Shown: one piece after another, positions 16,527 to 25,926 of the stretch | Layout: each line of letters begins with the position of its first letter | Position numbering within the stretch: position 1 is the first letter of the stretch | NCBI GenBank assembly: GCA_963781775.1 | Contig: CAWAHE010000031.1 | Location: 1-64,000, forward strand | DNA length: 64,000 nucleotides | Source of the DNA: CAVSRC01 sp963781775 | GTDB lineage: Bacteria; Pseudomonadota; Alphaproteobacteria; Rhizobiales; Kaistiaceae | Reading direction: 5' to 3' | Made by a program: the position numbers and the translations under genes | The notes under the pieces: generated by a model | What the model saw: the letters and a program-made list of their open reading frames with translations, nothing else | The model's database searches: none | Told to the model about the DNA's origin: nothing

Positions 16527-17405
16527 ATGGCCGATCACGAACAACCCAAGGTCGATGCCGTCACTGGCATTGTCACCACCGGACACGAATGGGACGGGAT
16601 CACGGAGCTCAACCAGCCGCTGCCACGCTGGTGGCTGTGGATCTTCTACGCGACCATCGTTTTCGCGGTTGGCTACTGGATCGTCTATCCATCCTGGCCG
16701 CTGATCACCAATGCCGCCGGCGGCGTCTTCGGCTGGCACTCGCGCGAGGCGGTCGTCGAGGATCTCGATGCGCTGCGCGCCCAGCGCGGGCCAATGGTCG
16801 CCAAGCTTGCCAGCATGCCGCTCGATCAGGTCAAGGCCGATGCCGGACTGTTCGACTTCACCCTCGCCTATGGCCGCGCCGCGTTCGGCGACAACTGCGC
16901 GCCCTGTCATGGACCGGGCGGCGGCGGCGCCAAGGGCTATCCCAACCTGATCGACGACGATTGGCTGTGGGGCGGCTCGCTCGATGCCATCCAGCAAACT
17001 ATCAGCCACGGCGTCCGCAACGAGAACGCTGACAGCCGGCAGAGCGCGATGCCGGCCTTCGGCCGCGACGGCATCCTGACAGCAGCCCAAATTCACGAGG
17101 TTGCGTACTATGTCCGCTCTCTCTCCGGCCTCGAGGTGCCGAAGACCGCTGATCTCGCCGCGGGCAAGCAGATCTTCGCCGACAATTGCGCCTCCTGTCA
17201 CGGAGAGGACGCCAAGGGCAATCGCGAATTCGGCGCGCCGAACCTCACGGATTCCGTGTGGCTCTACGGCTCCGACATGGCCGATCTCGTCACCACGATC
17301 ACCAATGCCCGCAACAGTTCCATGCCGGACTGGGGCGCGCGTCTCGACCCGACGACCATCAAGGCGCTGGCGGTCTACGTTCACTCCCTCGGCGGCGGCG
17401 AATAG
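16527..17405 (+). CDS. ccoP: cbb3 oxidase diheme cytochrome c subunit CcoP
   Basis: About 292 residues: a cytoplasmic N-terminus with HEWDGITELNQPLPRWW, one or two membrane segments, and two cytochrome c domains with heme motifs CAPCH and CASCH. It accepts electrons from soluble cytochrome c and passes them to CcoO. I chose the ATG at 16527, with GAGGA upstream; a TTG at 16521 is in frame. Confidence 0.95.
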   Translation: MADHEQPKVDAVTGIVTTGHEWDGITELNQPLPRWWLWIFYATIVFAVGYWIVYPSWPLITNAAGGVFGWHSREAVVEDLDALRAQRGPMVAKLASMPLDQVKADAGLFDFTLAYGRAAFGDNCAPCHGPGGGGAKGYPNLIDDDWLWGGSLDAIQQTISHGVRNENADSRQSAMPAFGRDGILTAAQIHEVAYYVRSLSGLEVPKTADLAAGKQIFADNCASCHGEDAKGNREFGAPNLTDSVWLYGSDMADLVTTITNARNSSMPDWGARLDPTTIKALAVYVHSLGGGE

Positions 17406-17407
17406 CT

Positions 17408-18550
17408 CTAGTCGTGAACGACACGGGCTAGGAAGTCTCTGACGTCCTCGTCATACGTCGCAGGGTCCATGTTCCAGGAGCGCACGTGGGTCGCGCCGGG
17501 CACTTTGACGAGCGTCACAATGTCCGGCCGCGCCTTGGCCAGCGCCTCGCTGGTGCGGATGCTCACCAGCCGGTCGGCCTCGCCGTGAAAGACGAGCAGC
17601 GGCACCTTGAGGTCGGCGGCATGGGCGAGGTAGTCGCGGGCGGCCCATGAGAAATGGAAGCGATAGGCCGCAAGCGCCTTGCCGAGCCAGGTGAGCGGCG
17701 CGGGAACGTGAAGCAGTTCGGCGGCAAAATCCACAGTGTCGCCGAAGTCGAGCATCGGCGCATCGAGGATCGCACCGCTGACCACATCGGCCTGGTCCGA
17801 GCGCAGCAGGAAATTGACCGTGATGCCGCCGCCCATGCTGTATCCGACGAGCACGATCTTCTGCGCCCCCTCGCTCACTGCGTAGCGGACCGCTGCATCC
17901 AGGTCGCGCCACTCGGTCTCGCCATAGTCGTAGAAGCCATCGGCGGACCGTGGCGCTCCGGCGTCATTGCGGTACTGGATCACCATGGCGGGAAGCCCGG
18001 CGTCGACGATCGGCGGCAGGATGCGCAGCCCCTCGGCACGCGACGCGCCAACGCCGTGCACGACAATGGCCCAGGTCGCCAAGCGTCCGGGAAGACGCCA
18101 AGCCTTCAAGGGCCCGAGTTCGGAGGGAAACGACACCTCTTCGTAGGGTAGCCCCAAAGCGGCCATCGGGTCCCCATCATAGTAGTTGGCGTCAAGGCGT
18201 ACGGCGTCGCCCGGATTGAAAACGCCGTGGCGCGGCGAAAAGGCCCGCTCGACCGACTTGTCGTGAAGTTTGACGATTTCGCCAACCTGCCCGTAGGCGG
18301 AATCCGACAGCAGATCCCACAGCCCCGGCTGCCGCCAGTCGCCGTACGCCAGGTCGCTGAGATCGGTCGTATCCAGCATCACCGAACGCCCATCGACGGC
18401 GCCGATCACCAGATCGTCGACGTGCTGGCGCGGCACAGCCAGCGCACCCGCCTCCAGCTTGTCCGACAGCGTCCAGGCGGCGGCGCCAAGGGCGGCCAGA
18501 AGCAGCAGGAGCAGTGCGCCAGCGGCTATTCCCCAACGTTTTGCCGTCAT
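17408..18550 (-). CDS. Alpha/beta hydrolase with N-terminal membrane anchor
   Basis: A 380-residue serine hydrolase. An N-terminal hydrophobic helix (about residues 8-28) suggests a membrane anchor or uncleaved signal. The triad is readable: Ser238 in VGYSMGGG, Asp326 in FHGEADRL and His355 in GATHVRSW. The substrate is unknown; relatives are esterases, lipases and peptidases. It runs against the flow, between ccoP (its stop is 2 bases away) and ccoG, splitting the cco genes. Confidence 0.85.
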   Translation of the reverse strand: MTAKRWGIAAGALLLLLLAALGAAAWTLSDKLEAGALAVPRQHVDDLVIGAVDGRSVMLDTTDLSDLAYGDWRQPGLWDLLSDSAYGQVGEIVKLHDKSVERAFSPRHGVFNPGDAVRLDANYYDGDPMAALGLPYEEVSFPSELGPLKAWRLPGRLATWAIVVHGVGASRAEGLRILPPIVDAGLPAMVIQYRNDAGAPRSADGFYDYGETEWRDLDAAVRYAVSEGAQKIVLVGYSMGGGITVNFLLRSDQADVVSGAILDAPMLDFGDTVDFAAELLHVPAPLTWLGKALAAYRFHFSWAARDYLAHAADLKVPLLVFHGEADRLVSIRTSEALAKARPDIVTLVKVPGATHVRSWNMDPATYDEDVRDFLARVVHD

Positions 18551-18577
18551 CTCGTCCGCCTCGTCGTCATGGGCCGA

Positions 18578-18591
18578 TTGATACAGGTCAA
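18578..18591 (+). promoter_or_regulatory. FNR/FixK-type box upstream of ccoG
   Basis: TTGAT-ACAG-GTCAA lies 57 bases before the ccoG ATG and has the same half-sites as the box before ccoN. It supports joint oxygen control of ccoNOQP and ccoGHIS. It also argues against a ccoG start upstream of 18578. Confidence 0.8.
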
Positions 18592-18648
18592 GGCCCGGGG
18601 CACTACTCGGTCTACCCTCCCGGCAACCTCCGGAGCGCTCCGAGAATC

Positions 18649-20106
18649 ATGAACATTGTGGCCCAAAAAACCCCCGGACCGGAGGACGACGACCAGCCGT
18701 TTTACGAGCCGCACCACAAGGTCTACCCGCAAAGCGTTCACGGTGTCTTCCGCCGCGCCAAGTGGCTGGTGTTGATCGTCACCCTCGGCATCTACTACTT
18801 CACGCCGTTCATCCGCTGGGATCGCGGGCCGGGCGCGCCCAGCCAGGCCGTGCTTCTCGACCTGCCCAACCGGCGCTTCTATTTCTTCTTCATCGAGATC
18901 TGGCCACAGGAGGTTTACTACTTCACCGGCCTGCTCGTGCTGGCCGCCCTGGCGCTGTTCCTCATGAATGCGGTCGCCGGCCGCATCTGGTGCGGTTATC
19001 TCTGCCCGCAAACCGTGTGGACCGACCTGTTCCTTGCCATTGAGCGGTGGACGGAAGGTGACCGCCGCGAGCGCATGAAGAATGACGAAGGCCGATGGAC
19101 GGCGAGCCTCGTCGCCCGCAAGTCGCTCAAGCATTTTCTCTGGCTGATGGCCGCCTGGTGGACGGGCGGCGCCTGGGTGCTCTATTTCGCCGATGCCCCG
19201 ACGCTGGTCCACGATCTGGCGACGCTGCAGGCGCCGCTGATCGCTTACATCTGGATCGGCATCCTCACCTTCACGACCTATTCGCTCGCCGGCTACATGC
19301 GCGAGCAGGTCTGTCTCTACATGTGCCCGTGGCCGCGCATCCAGGCGGCGCTGACCGACGAGGACGCCTTCAACGTCAGCTACCGGTTCGACCGCGGCGA
19401 CCCGCGCATGTCCGTCAAGAAGAGTGCGGCGGCGCACGCCCGCGGCGAGCCGGCAGGCGACTGCATCGACTGTTACCAGTGCGTCGCGGTGTGTCCGACC
19501 GGCGTCGACATCCGCGACGGCCCCAATCTCGGCTGCATCCAGTGCGGGCTGTGCATCGACGCCTGCGACACCGTGATGACCAAGCTCAACCGCCCGACGC
19601 GGCTGATCGCCTATGACACGGACCAGAACATCCGAGCCCGAATGGATGGCGGTCCGACCACGGCGCGCATCGTGCGGCCGCGCACCCTGCTCTACTCGGC
19701 CATCATTCTGGCGGTCGGCGCCCTCATGGTCTTCGGCCTGACGACCCGCGCGACGACGAACATCAGCGTGATCCACGACCGCAATCCGGAATATGTCGTG
19801 CTCTCGGACGGCGGCGTTCGCAACGCCTATACGCTGCGCATTCTGAACAAGCATACCGACACCCGCAGCTTCGCCATTTCGACCGATCTTGCGGGGGCCA
19901 CGCTCGATGTCGTCGGGGCCGAGGCGGTCGATGGCGCTCAGGTCGCAGAGGTCGGACCGGACCAGTCGCGCGAACTGCGCGCCATCGTCAGCCTCGACCA
20001 CAGCGCGGTCGACAGCCAGCCGATCCGCTTCACGATCACCGACAAGGCCAACGGCAGCATCGCCACGGCGCTCGACAATTTCCGTGGCCCGGGAGGGGCA
20101 AAATGA
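18649..20106 (+). CDS. ccoG: cbb3 oxidase assembly ferredoxin-type protein CcoG (FixG)
   Basis: A 485-residue membrane protein with about five membrane segments, two 4Fe-4S motifs (CIDCYQCVAVCP and CIQCGLCIDACD) and a C-terminal Ig-like FixG domain. CcoG is a cupric reductase that supplies Cu(I) for oxidase assembly. The frame is open back to 18514, but ATG 18649 follows the FNR box and starts MNIVAQKTPG. Its stop overlaps the ccoH start (ATGA). Confidence 0.94.
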   Translation: MNIVAQKTPGPEDDDQPFYEPHHKVYPQSVHGVFRRAKWLVLIVTLGIYYFTPFIRWDRGPGAPSQAVLLDLPNRRFYFFFIEIWPQEVYYFTGLLVLAALALFLMNAVAGRIWCGYLCPQTVWTDLFLAIERWTEGDRRERMKNDEGRWTASLVARKSLKHFLWLMAAWWTGGAWVLYFADAPTLVHDLATLQAPLIAYIWIGILTFTTYSLAGYMREQVCLYMCPWPRIQAALTDEDAFNVSYRFDRGDPRMSVKKSAAAHARGEPAGDCIDCYQCVAVCPTGVDIRDGPNLGCIQCGLCIDACDTVMTKLNRPTRLIAYDTDQNIRARMDGGPTTARIVRPRTLLYSAIILAVGALMVFGLTTRATTNISVIHDRNPEYVVLSDGGVRNAYTLRILNKHTDTRSFAISTDLAGATLDVVGAEAVDGAQVAEVGPDQSRELRAIVSLDHSAVDSQPIRFTITDKANGSIATALDNFRGPGGAK

Positions 20107-20612
20107 ACCTGCGCGCGCCGAACCTCCACTTCGCGCCAGCCCGGCCGCTGACCGGCCGCCGGGTTCTGGCAATGCTCATCGCCTTCTTCGGCGTGGTGAT
20201 GGTGGTCAACTTCGCGATGGTGAAGGCCGCGATCTCGACCTTCGGCGGGGTCGACACGCCAAGCTCCTACGAGGCCGGCCGCATGTACAAGACCGAGGAG
20301 GCCAGAGCCGCCGCGCAAGCCTCCCGCGACTGGCAGGTGAGCGAGCACCTTTCGCCGAGCGGCGACAGCCAGGTGCTATCGGTCGGCATCCGTGATGAAC
20401 GTGGGGCCCCGGTTACGGGCGTTGATCTTCAGGCGATCCTCGCCCACCCGATCGATGAACGGCGCGACGTCGAAATTGCGCTGGCCGAAGCCGGCCCTGG
20501 AGATTTCCGCGGTCGGGCGGTGGTTTCACCGGGCGTCTGGCAACTCGACCTGATCGTCAGCCGCCACGGCGAACAGCTCTTCCGTTCTCGGAACCGCATC
20601 ATCGTACCATGA
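20103..20612 (+). CDS. ccoH: cbb3 oxidase assembly protein CcoH (FixH)
   Basis: A 169-residue FixH protein: one membrane helix near residues 22-42 and a periplasmic domain ending GVWQLDLIVSRHGEQLFRS. It is needed for a stable cbb3 complex. It overlaps ccoG and ccoI by 4 bases each, so the assembly genes are translationally coupled. Confidence 0.92.
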   Translation: MNLRAPNLHFAPARPLTGRRVLAMLIAFFGVVMVVNFAMVKAAISTFGGVDTPSSYEAGRMYKTEEARAAAQASRDWQVSEHLSPSGDSQVLSVGIRDERGAPVTGVDLQAILAHPIDERRDVEIALAEAGPGDFRGRAVVSPGVWQLDLIVSRHGEQLFRSRNRIIVP

Positions 20613-22867
20613 CCGCCGCGTGCTGCCCTCCGGCCGAATTGGCGCTCCGCGAAACGACGACGGGCGCGATCGATGTTGGCGGCTACGTCCAGTCGAGCGG
20701 CGACGGCATCTGCCACCTCGACCTCGCCGTCGACGGAATACACTGCGCCAGTTGCATTCGCGCCATCGAGGGCGGCCTCGCCGGCATCCCGGGCGTCACC
20801 GGAGTGCGGGTGAACTACACGCTGCGGCGCGTCGGGATCGACTGGCGCGACGGCGATATCGACCCGTCTCTCCTGATCGGCCGCCTCGACGCGCTCGGCT
20901 ATTCCGCACGCCCCTACCGGATGCATCTGGCCGAAGCCGATGCCGCGCGCGAGATGAAACGGCTCCTGCGCGCGCTCGCGGTCTCCGGGTTCGCGGCGAT
21001 GAACATCATGCTGCTCTCGGTCTCGGTTTGGGCCGGCAACGGCGCCGACATCGCGCCGGCGACGCGCGATTTCTTCCACTGGTTCTCCGCCCTGATCGCC
21101 CTGCCGGCCGCTGCCTATGCCGGCCTGCCATTCTTCGAAAATGCGTGGCGGGCGCTGAAGGCGCGCCGTCTCAACATGGACGTGCCGATCTCGCTGGGCG
21201 TCCTGATGGCGCTCGGCATGTCTCTCTACGAGACCATGATTTCGGCCCGCGACGTCTATTTCGACAGCGCCATCATGCTGTTGTTCTTCCTGCTTGCCGG
21301 CCGCACGCTCGACCTCGCCATGCGGCGCAAAACCCGGGCGCTCGCCGGTAATCTCGCCGCGCTCAAGGCGGATACGGCCGCGCGCATGGATGCGGACGGA
21401 ACGCTTCACACCATCCCGGCCGCCGCCGTCGAAGTGGGCGATATGATCCTGGTGCGGCCGGGCGAACGCATCGCCGCCGACGGCAGGATCGTCACCGGCG
21501 CGTCGGCGGTCGACCAGAGCCTCGTCACCGGCGAAACCGCGCCGAAGCCGGTTGGTGCCGGCGACATCGTCTATGCCGGTTCGCTCAACCAAGGTGGCAC
21601 GCTGACCATTGCCGTCACCGCCCCGGACGGAGGGTCGCTGATCGACGAGGTACAGAAGCTCCTCGACAAGGCGACCGAGGCGCGGTCTCGGCGCGTGCGG
21701 ATCGCCGATCGCGCCGCGCAGTTCTACGCACCCTTCGTCCACGCAACGGCGGCGCTATCCGCGATCGGCTGGCTCGTCGCCGGTGGCGGCATCCATCAGG
21801 CGATCATGGTCGCGACGACGGTGCTCATCATCACCTGCCCGTGTGCGCTGGCGCTGGCGATACCCGCCGTGCAGGTCGCGGCTTCCGGCGCGCTCTTCCG
21901 CAAGGGCGTCTTCCTGAATGCCGGCGACGCCATCGAGCGGCTGGCCGAGATCGATACCGTCGTGTTCGACAAGACCGGCACGCTGACACTGCCCGACATC
22001 GGCGTGGATAACGCCGGCGAGATTCCGGCGCACCTTCTTTCCATTGCCGCGCGGCTTGCCTTGTCGAGCCGGCACCCGCTGGCGGTCGCGCTGTCCGCGC
22101 GGGCCAAAGGCTGGGCCGCCTATGGCGACGTTGAGGAGGAGCCCGGCCACGGGCTGCGCACCATCATCGATGGCGTCGAGACACGGCTTGGCAGCCCGGC
22201 CTTTTGCGGCATCGATGGTGTCGCAGGCGGTGGCGCCTCCGTTCTCGCCCTTCGGCATGGTGACGAGGTGGCGGTCATCCGCCTGACCCAGCGCCTGCGC
22301 CCCGACGCGGCTGCCACGGTGGCGGCGCTGAAGGCGCGCGGCCTGCGATGCCTGATCCTGTCCGGCGACCGCGAAGAGGCGGTGGCGCCGGTTGCCGCCG
22401 CCGTCGGCATCGACGATTTCGCCGGCGACCTGAAGCCGGCCGACAAGATTGCCCGGCTGGAGGCGCTTGCCGCGGCCGGTCACCGTGTCGCGTTCGTTGG
22501 CGACGGCCTGAACGACGCGCCATCGCTCGCCGCCGCGCATGTGTCGCTGTCGCCCATCAGCGCGGTCGATCTGGCGCAAGCGGAGGCCGACGCCGTGTTC
22601 CTGGGCGAACGCCTTGCGCCGGTGGTCGAGGCGGTCGAGATCGCCGTCCGCGCACGGCGGCTGATGACCCAGAACCTTTGGTTTGCGGCCGCCTACAACC
22701 TGTTTGCGGTGCCGCTCGCGATCTTTGGACTGGTGACCCCGCTCATCGCCGCGGTGGCGATGTCCGCCTCGTCGCTGACGGTGACGCTAAACGCATTGCG
22801 TGCCCTGCCCCGCCGAACGCCGGCGGCGGAAGTTCCGCCGATGGCGCAATCTCCGGTGCCGGCATGA
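20609..22867 (+). CDS. ccoI: Cu-transporting P1B ATPase CcoI (FixI)
   Basis: A 752-residue heavy-metal P-type ATPase. An N-terminal HMA domain carries GIHCASCIR, the actuator loop reads VTGETAPKP, the membrane metal site is TCPCALALA, the phosphorylation motif is FDKTGTL and the hinge is GDGLNDAPS. It moves copper for cbb3 oxidase maturation; the fixGHIS context favours this over a detoxifying CopA. Confidence 0.94.
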   Translation: MTAACCPPAELALRETTTGAIDVGGYVQSSGDGICHLDLAVDGIHCASCIRAIEGGLAGIPGVTGVRVNYTLRRVGIDWRDGDIDPSLLIGRLDALGYSARPYRMHLAEADAAREMKRLLRALAVSGFAAMNIMLLSVSVWAGNGADIAPATRDFFHWFSALIALPAAAYAGLPFFENAWRALKARRLNMDVPISLGVLMALGMSLYETMISARDVYFDSAIMLLFFLLAGRTLDLAMRRKTRALAGNLAALKADTAARMDADGTLHTIPAAAVEVGDMILVRPGERIAADGRIVTGASAVDQSLVTGETAPKPVGAGDIVYAGSLNQGGTLTIAVTAPDGGSLIDEVQKLLDKATEARSRRVRIADRAAQFYAPFVHATAALSAIGWLVAGGGIHQAIMVATTVLIITCPCALALAIPAVQVAASGALFRKGVFLNAGDAIERLAEIDTVVFDKTGTLTLPDIGVDNAGEIPAHLLSIAARLALSSRHPLAVALSARAKGWAAYGDVEEEPGHGLRTIIDGVETRLGSPAFCGIDGVAGGGASVLALRHGDEVAVIRLTQRLRPDAAATVAALKARGLRCLILSGDREEAVAPVAAAVGIDDFAGDLKPADKIARLEALAAAGHRVAFVGDGLNDAPSLAAAHVSLSPISAVDLAQAEADAVFLGERLAPVVEAVEIAVRARRLMTQNLWFAAAYNLFAVPLAIFGLVTPLIAAVAMSASSLTVTLNALRALPRRTPAAEVPPMAQSPVPA

Positions 22868-23100
22868 CGGTGCTCGCCTATCTGGTGCCCATGGCGCTGC
22901 TTCTCGGCGCCGCGTGGCTGGCAACGTTCCTCTGGTCGCTGCACAGCGGACAGTACGAGGATCTGGAGGGCGCGGCCCTGCGTGTGCTCGACGACAGCGA
23001 CATCGATGACACCGAAGAGGCGCACAGCAGCGCCCGCTCGCCGCTCAGTGGCCCGGCGGCGGCCCGTCGAGGACGAGAACGTCCTCCGTCGCGAAGCTGA
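22864..23100 (+). CDS. ccoS: cbb3 oxidase maturation protein CcoS (FixS)
   Basis: A 78-residue protein with one N-terminal helix (LVPMALLLGAAWLATFLW) followed by SLHSGQYEDLEGAALRVLDDSD, the CcoS signature. It is needed for cofactor insertion into CcoN. The start overlaps ccoI by 4 bases. It is longer than most CcoS proteins: the last 19 codons overlap the convergent ABC ATPase gene by 56 bases. Confidence 0.88.
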   Translation: MTVLAYLVPMALLLGAAWLATFLWSLHSGQYEDLEGAALRVLDDSDIDDTEEAHSSARSPLSGPAAARRGRERPPSRS

Positions 23101-24118
23101 CCGTCACCGGCTCGCCCCGTGCGGGCGGCGGCGCGCCCGGGTTGTTGAACGTATCCAGCGAGATGGCGTTTTCCGCGAAGCGCACACGGATGCGCACCAC
23201 TGCACCGAGGAAATTGACCTCGTCGATCTTGCCGGTCATGCGGTTGCGGCCTTCGCTCGCGCCGTCAAGCAGGATCGCCTCCGGCCTGAGCGCAATGGAG
23301 CGGACGTCGCCGGGTTTGGCGTCGACAACGCCGCGGGCGGTGGTGATCTCCTGGCCGTCGATGGCGACCTTGCCGCTAGCCGGATCGACGATGGTGCCGT
23401 CCAGGATGTTCAGCGTGCCGACGAACGAAGCGACAAAGCGGGTGCGCGGGAAATTGTAGATCTCGAACGGCGTGCCGATCTGTTCGATGCGACCCTCGTT
23501 CATCACCACGATGCGATCGGACATCGACAGCGCTTCTTCCTGATCGTGGGTGACGTAGATCGTGGTGATGCCAAGTTCGCGCTGCAATGCGCGGATTTCC
23601 TCGCGCAGCGACAGCCGGATCTTGGCGTCGAGTGCCGATAGCGGCTCGTCGAGCAGCAGCACTTCTGGTCGGGCGGCGATGGCGCGGGCGAGGGCCACAC
23701 GCTGCTGCTGGCCGCCGGAGAGCTGGTAGGGATAGCGGCCGCCGACATGCGGCAGCTTGATCATCGTCAGCATCTCCTCCACGCGGGCGGAGATCTCGGC
23801 GGCCGGTTTCTTTGCCACCTTGAGGCCGAAACCGATGTTGGCGGCGACCGTCATGTTGGGAAACAGGGCGTAGGATTGAAACACCATGCCGATGTTGCGC
23901 TGGTTAGGGCGCAGCTTGGTCACGTCCTTGCCGTCGATGCGGATGGCTCCAACGCTCGGCTCCTCGAAGCCCGCAACCATGCGCAGCGTCGTCGTCTTGC
24001 CACAGCCACTCGGGCCGAGGAACGAGACGAACTCCCCGCGGGCGACGTTGAGGTCGAAACCATGGACGACGGTGTGCGGCCCGTATTCCTTGCGGACGCC
24101 GTCGATCTCGAGAAACAT
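23045..24118 (-). CDS. ABC importer ATPase (Fe/polyamine class)
   Basis: A 357-residue ATPase with Walker A LGPSGCGKTTTLR, Q-loop VFQSYALFPNMTV, signature LSGGQQQRVALARAI and Walker B VLLLDEPLSALDAK, plus a C-terminal TOBE-like domain from about residue 280. This is the PotA/FbpC class. It is the last gene of a leftward importer operon (binding protein, two permeases, ATPase). The substrate is not decidable from sequence. Confidence 0.9.
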   Translation of the reverse strand: MFLEIDGVRKEYGPHTVVHGFDLNVARGEFVSFLGPSGCGKTTTLRMVAGFEEPSVGAIRIDGKDVTKLRPNQRNIGMVFQSYALFPNMTVAANIGFGLKVAKKPAAEISARVEEMLTMIKLPHVGGRYPYQLSGGQQQRVALARAIAARPEVLLLDEPLSALDAKIRLSLREEIRALQRELGITTIYVTHDQEEALSMSDRIVVMNEGRIEQIGTPFEIYNFPRTRFVASFVGTLNILDGTIVDPASGKVAIDGQEITTARGVVDAKPGDVRSIALRPEAILLDGASEGRNRMTGKIDEVNFLGAVVRIRVRFAENAISLDTFNNPGAPPPARGEPVTVSFATEDVLVLDGPPPGH

Positions 24119-24127
24119 CCGCCGCTC

Positions 24128-24913
24128 CTATCTCTTGTCCGGCGTCTGGCGCTGCCGCCCGACGAGCTGGATGAGGCCCATACACGCCCATGTCACGAAG
24201 AACGCGATGATCGCGAGCGCGGAGGGTTCGTACGCGCGGTTGGCGCCGATCAGCTGCATGTAAGGGCCGAAGGCCGGCCGGTTGAGCAGCGCGGCCATGG
24301 TGAACTCGCCGATGACGATGGCGAAGGTCAGGAAAGCGCCTGAAAGCACCGCCGAGCGCACGTTGGGCAGGATGACCGCGAACATGATCCGCGGCCAGCC
24401 GGCGCCCAGGCTCTGCGCCGCTTCGGTGAGCGTGCGGATGTCGATCGAGCGCAGCCCGGTGTCCACCGCCCGGTACATATAGGGCAGGCCCAGCGTGACG
24501 TAGCTGAACGTCAGGAGAAGGTCGGTCAACCGGGCCGTCGAGGTCATCGGAAGTATCGACGACGTGTTGTAGACCCGCAGGTAGCCGTAAACGATGATGA
24601 TTGCGGGGATCACCAGCGGCAGCAACGTGATGAACTCGACCAGCGGCCGCAGCTTGGGCAGGCGCAGCCTGACCCAGTAGGCGGTCGGCACCACCAGAAA
24701 CGCGCCGACGACGATGGTGGCGAAGGCGATCAGCGTCGAATAGGTGAAGGTCGCCTGGAAGCGCGGATCGGCGAAGACGATCTTGTAGGCATCGAAGGTG
24801 TATTCGCCGCGGCGAATGCGCAGCGAAAATTCGAACGTCGCGATCAGCGGGACGATGAAATAGGTCGCACCGAAAGCCATCGCGATCCACGGGCCGATCC
24901 GGCTTCGTTTCAT
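24128..24913 (-). CDS. ABC importer permease (PotC-like)
   Basis: A 261-residue permease with about six membrane helices and an EAA loop EAAQSLGAGWPRIMFAVILP. The ATG at 24913 overlaps the upstream permease stop by 3 bases (ATGA arrangement). It forms the channel with the next gene upstream. Its stop is 9 bases from the ATPase start. Confidence 0.88.
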   Translation of the reverse strand: MKRSRIGPWIAMAFGATYFIVPLIATFEFSLRIRRGEYTFDAYKIVFADPRFQATFTYSTLIAFATIVVGAFLVVPTAYWVRLRLPKLRPLVEFITLLPLVIPAIIIVYGYLRVYNTSSILPMTSTARLTDLLLTFSYVTLGLPYMYRAVDTGLRSIDIRTLTEAAQSLGAGWPRIMFAVILPNVRSAVLSGAFLTFAIVIGEFTMAALLNRPAFGPYMQLIGANRAYEPSALAIIAFFVTWACMGLIQLVGRQRQTPDKR

Positions 24914-25812
24914 CGCAGCCACCGTTCGCTGCGGGCGCGCAGCCAGATGAACAGGCCGTTGGACACGCCGGTGATGAGGATCATGCCGAAGGCGAGCGCA
25001 TAGCCGAGATGCGGATCGTTGAGGACGTCGCCGCGGATCTGCGCGAAGAGCAGAATGGTGACGATGTTGAGCGACGAGCCGGTCAGCGCATAGGCGGTCG
25101 CGACCGCGCCGAAGGCGTTGGCAAAAAGCAGCAGCGTCGTGCCGAGGATGCTCGGCCACAGCACCGGCAGCGCGACGTGCAGCCAATATTGCCAGGCGTT
25201 GGCGCCGAGAATCTCGGAGGCCTCACGCCATTCTTTCTTGAGGCCGTCGATCGCAGGCGTGATGATCAGCACCATCAGCGGGATCTGGAAATAGAGATAG
25301 GTAATCGCCAGGCCCCAGAAGCTCAGCAGGTTGAAGCCAACCGAATAGATATTGAAATTCAGGTACTTGATCAGCAGCGCTGTCACCAGACCAGTGCGCC
25401 CCAGCGTAGCAATAAAGGCGAAAGCGAGCGGCACACCGGCAAAGTTCGAGGCGACGCCGGAAAAGGTCAGCAGGGTCGGCCGGAGCCATGACGGCAGGCC
25501 GCCAAGCACCACCGCGTAGGCGAGGAAGAAACCGATGGCCGCGCCACCGATCGCCGAGGCTAGGCTCACCTTGATGCTGATCCAGTAGGCGGCAACGATC
25601 GTCGGCGTGAACAGGTTGGTGATGTTGTTGAGCGTGAACCCGCCGGACTGATCCTGAAATGCGCCACCGACCAGATAGGCAGTCGGAATGATCAGGAACA
25701 TCAAGGCAAAGACGAAGAACGGCACCACTCCGATCCAGGACCACGAGAAACCCGTGGCCTGAAGCCGGGCAAGGAATGCCTGACGTGGAACGGCTTGCGA
25801 CTGATCGGTCAT
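24910..25812 (-). CDS. ABC importer permease (PotB-like)
   Basis: About 300 residues with six predicted helices, for example VPFFVFALMFLIIPTAYLVG near the N-terminus, and an EAA loop EASEILGANAWQYWLHVALP. I chose the ATG at 25812, starting MTDQSQAV; an ATG at 25851 would add 13 residues, and neither has a strong ribosome-binding site. It lies 114 bases after the binding-protein stop. Confidence 0.88.
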   Translation of the reverse strand: MTDQSQAVPRQAFLARLQATGFSWSWIGVVPFFVFALMFLIIPTAYLVGGAFQDQSGGFTLNNITNLFTPTIVAAYWISIKVSLASAIGGAAIGFFLAYAVVLGGLPSWLRPTLLTFSGVASNFAGVPLAFAFIATLGRTGLVTALLIKYLNFNIYSVGFNLLSFWGLAITYLYFQIPLMVLIITPAIDGLKKEWREASEILGANAWQYWLHVALPVLWPSILGTTLLLFANAFGAVATAYALTGSSLNIVTILLFAQIRGDVLNDPHLGYALAFGMILITGVSNGLFIWLRARSERWLR

Positions 25813-25926
25813 CGTTCGCAGACGAAGCAAGGCCCGGACCACCGGGCCCATGCGTCGTGAGAGGGCCGCGCGAACGAGCTTGCCGCGATGGCAACCGTCA
25901 TTCGCGCGGTCTCCCGAACACCGGAC

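Noticed and set aside
17408..18550. The hydrolase as a missing cco assembly factor
   Set aside because: It is on the opposite strand, has no FNR box of its own and carries an ordinary serine hydrolase triad. All usual cco genes are already present.
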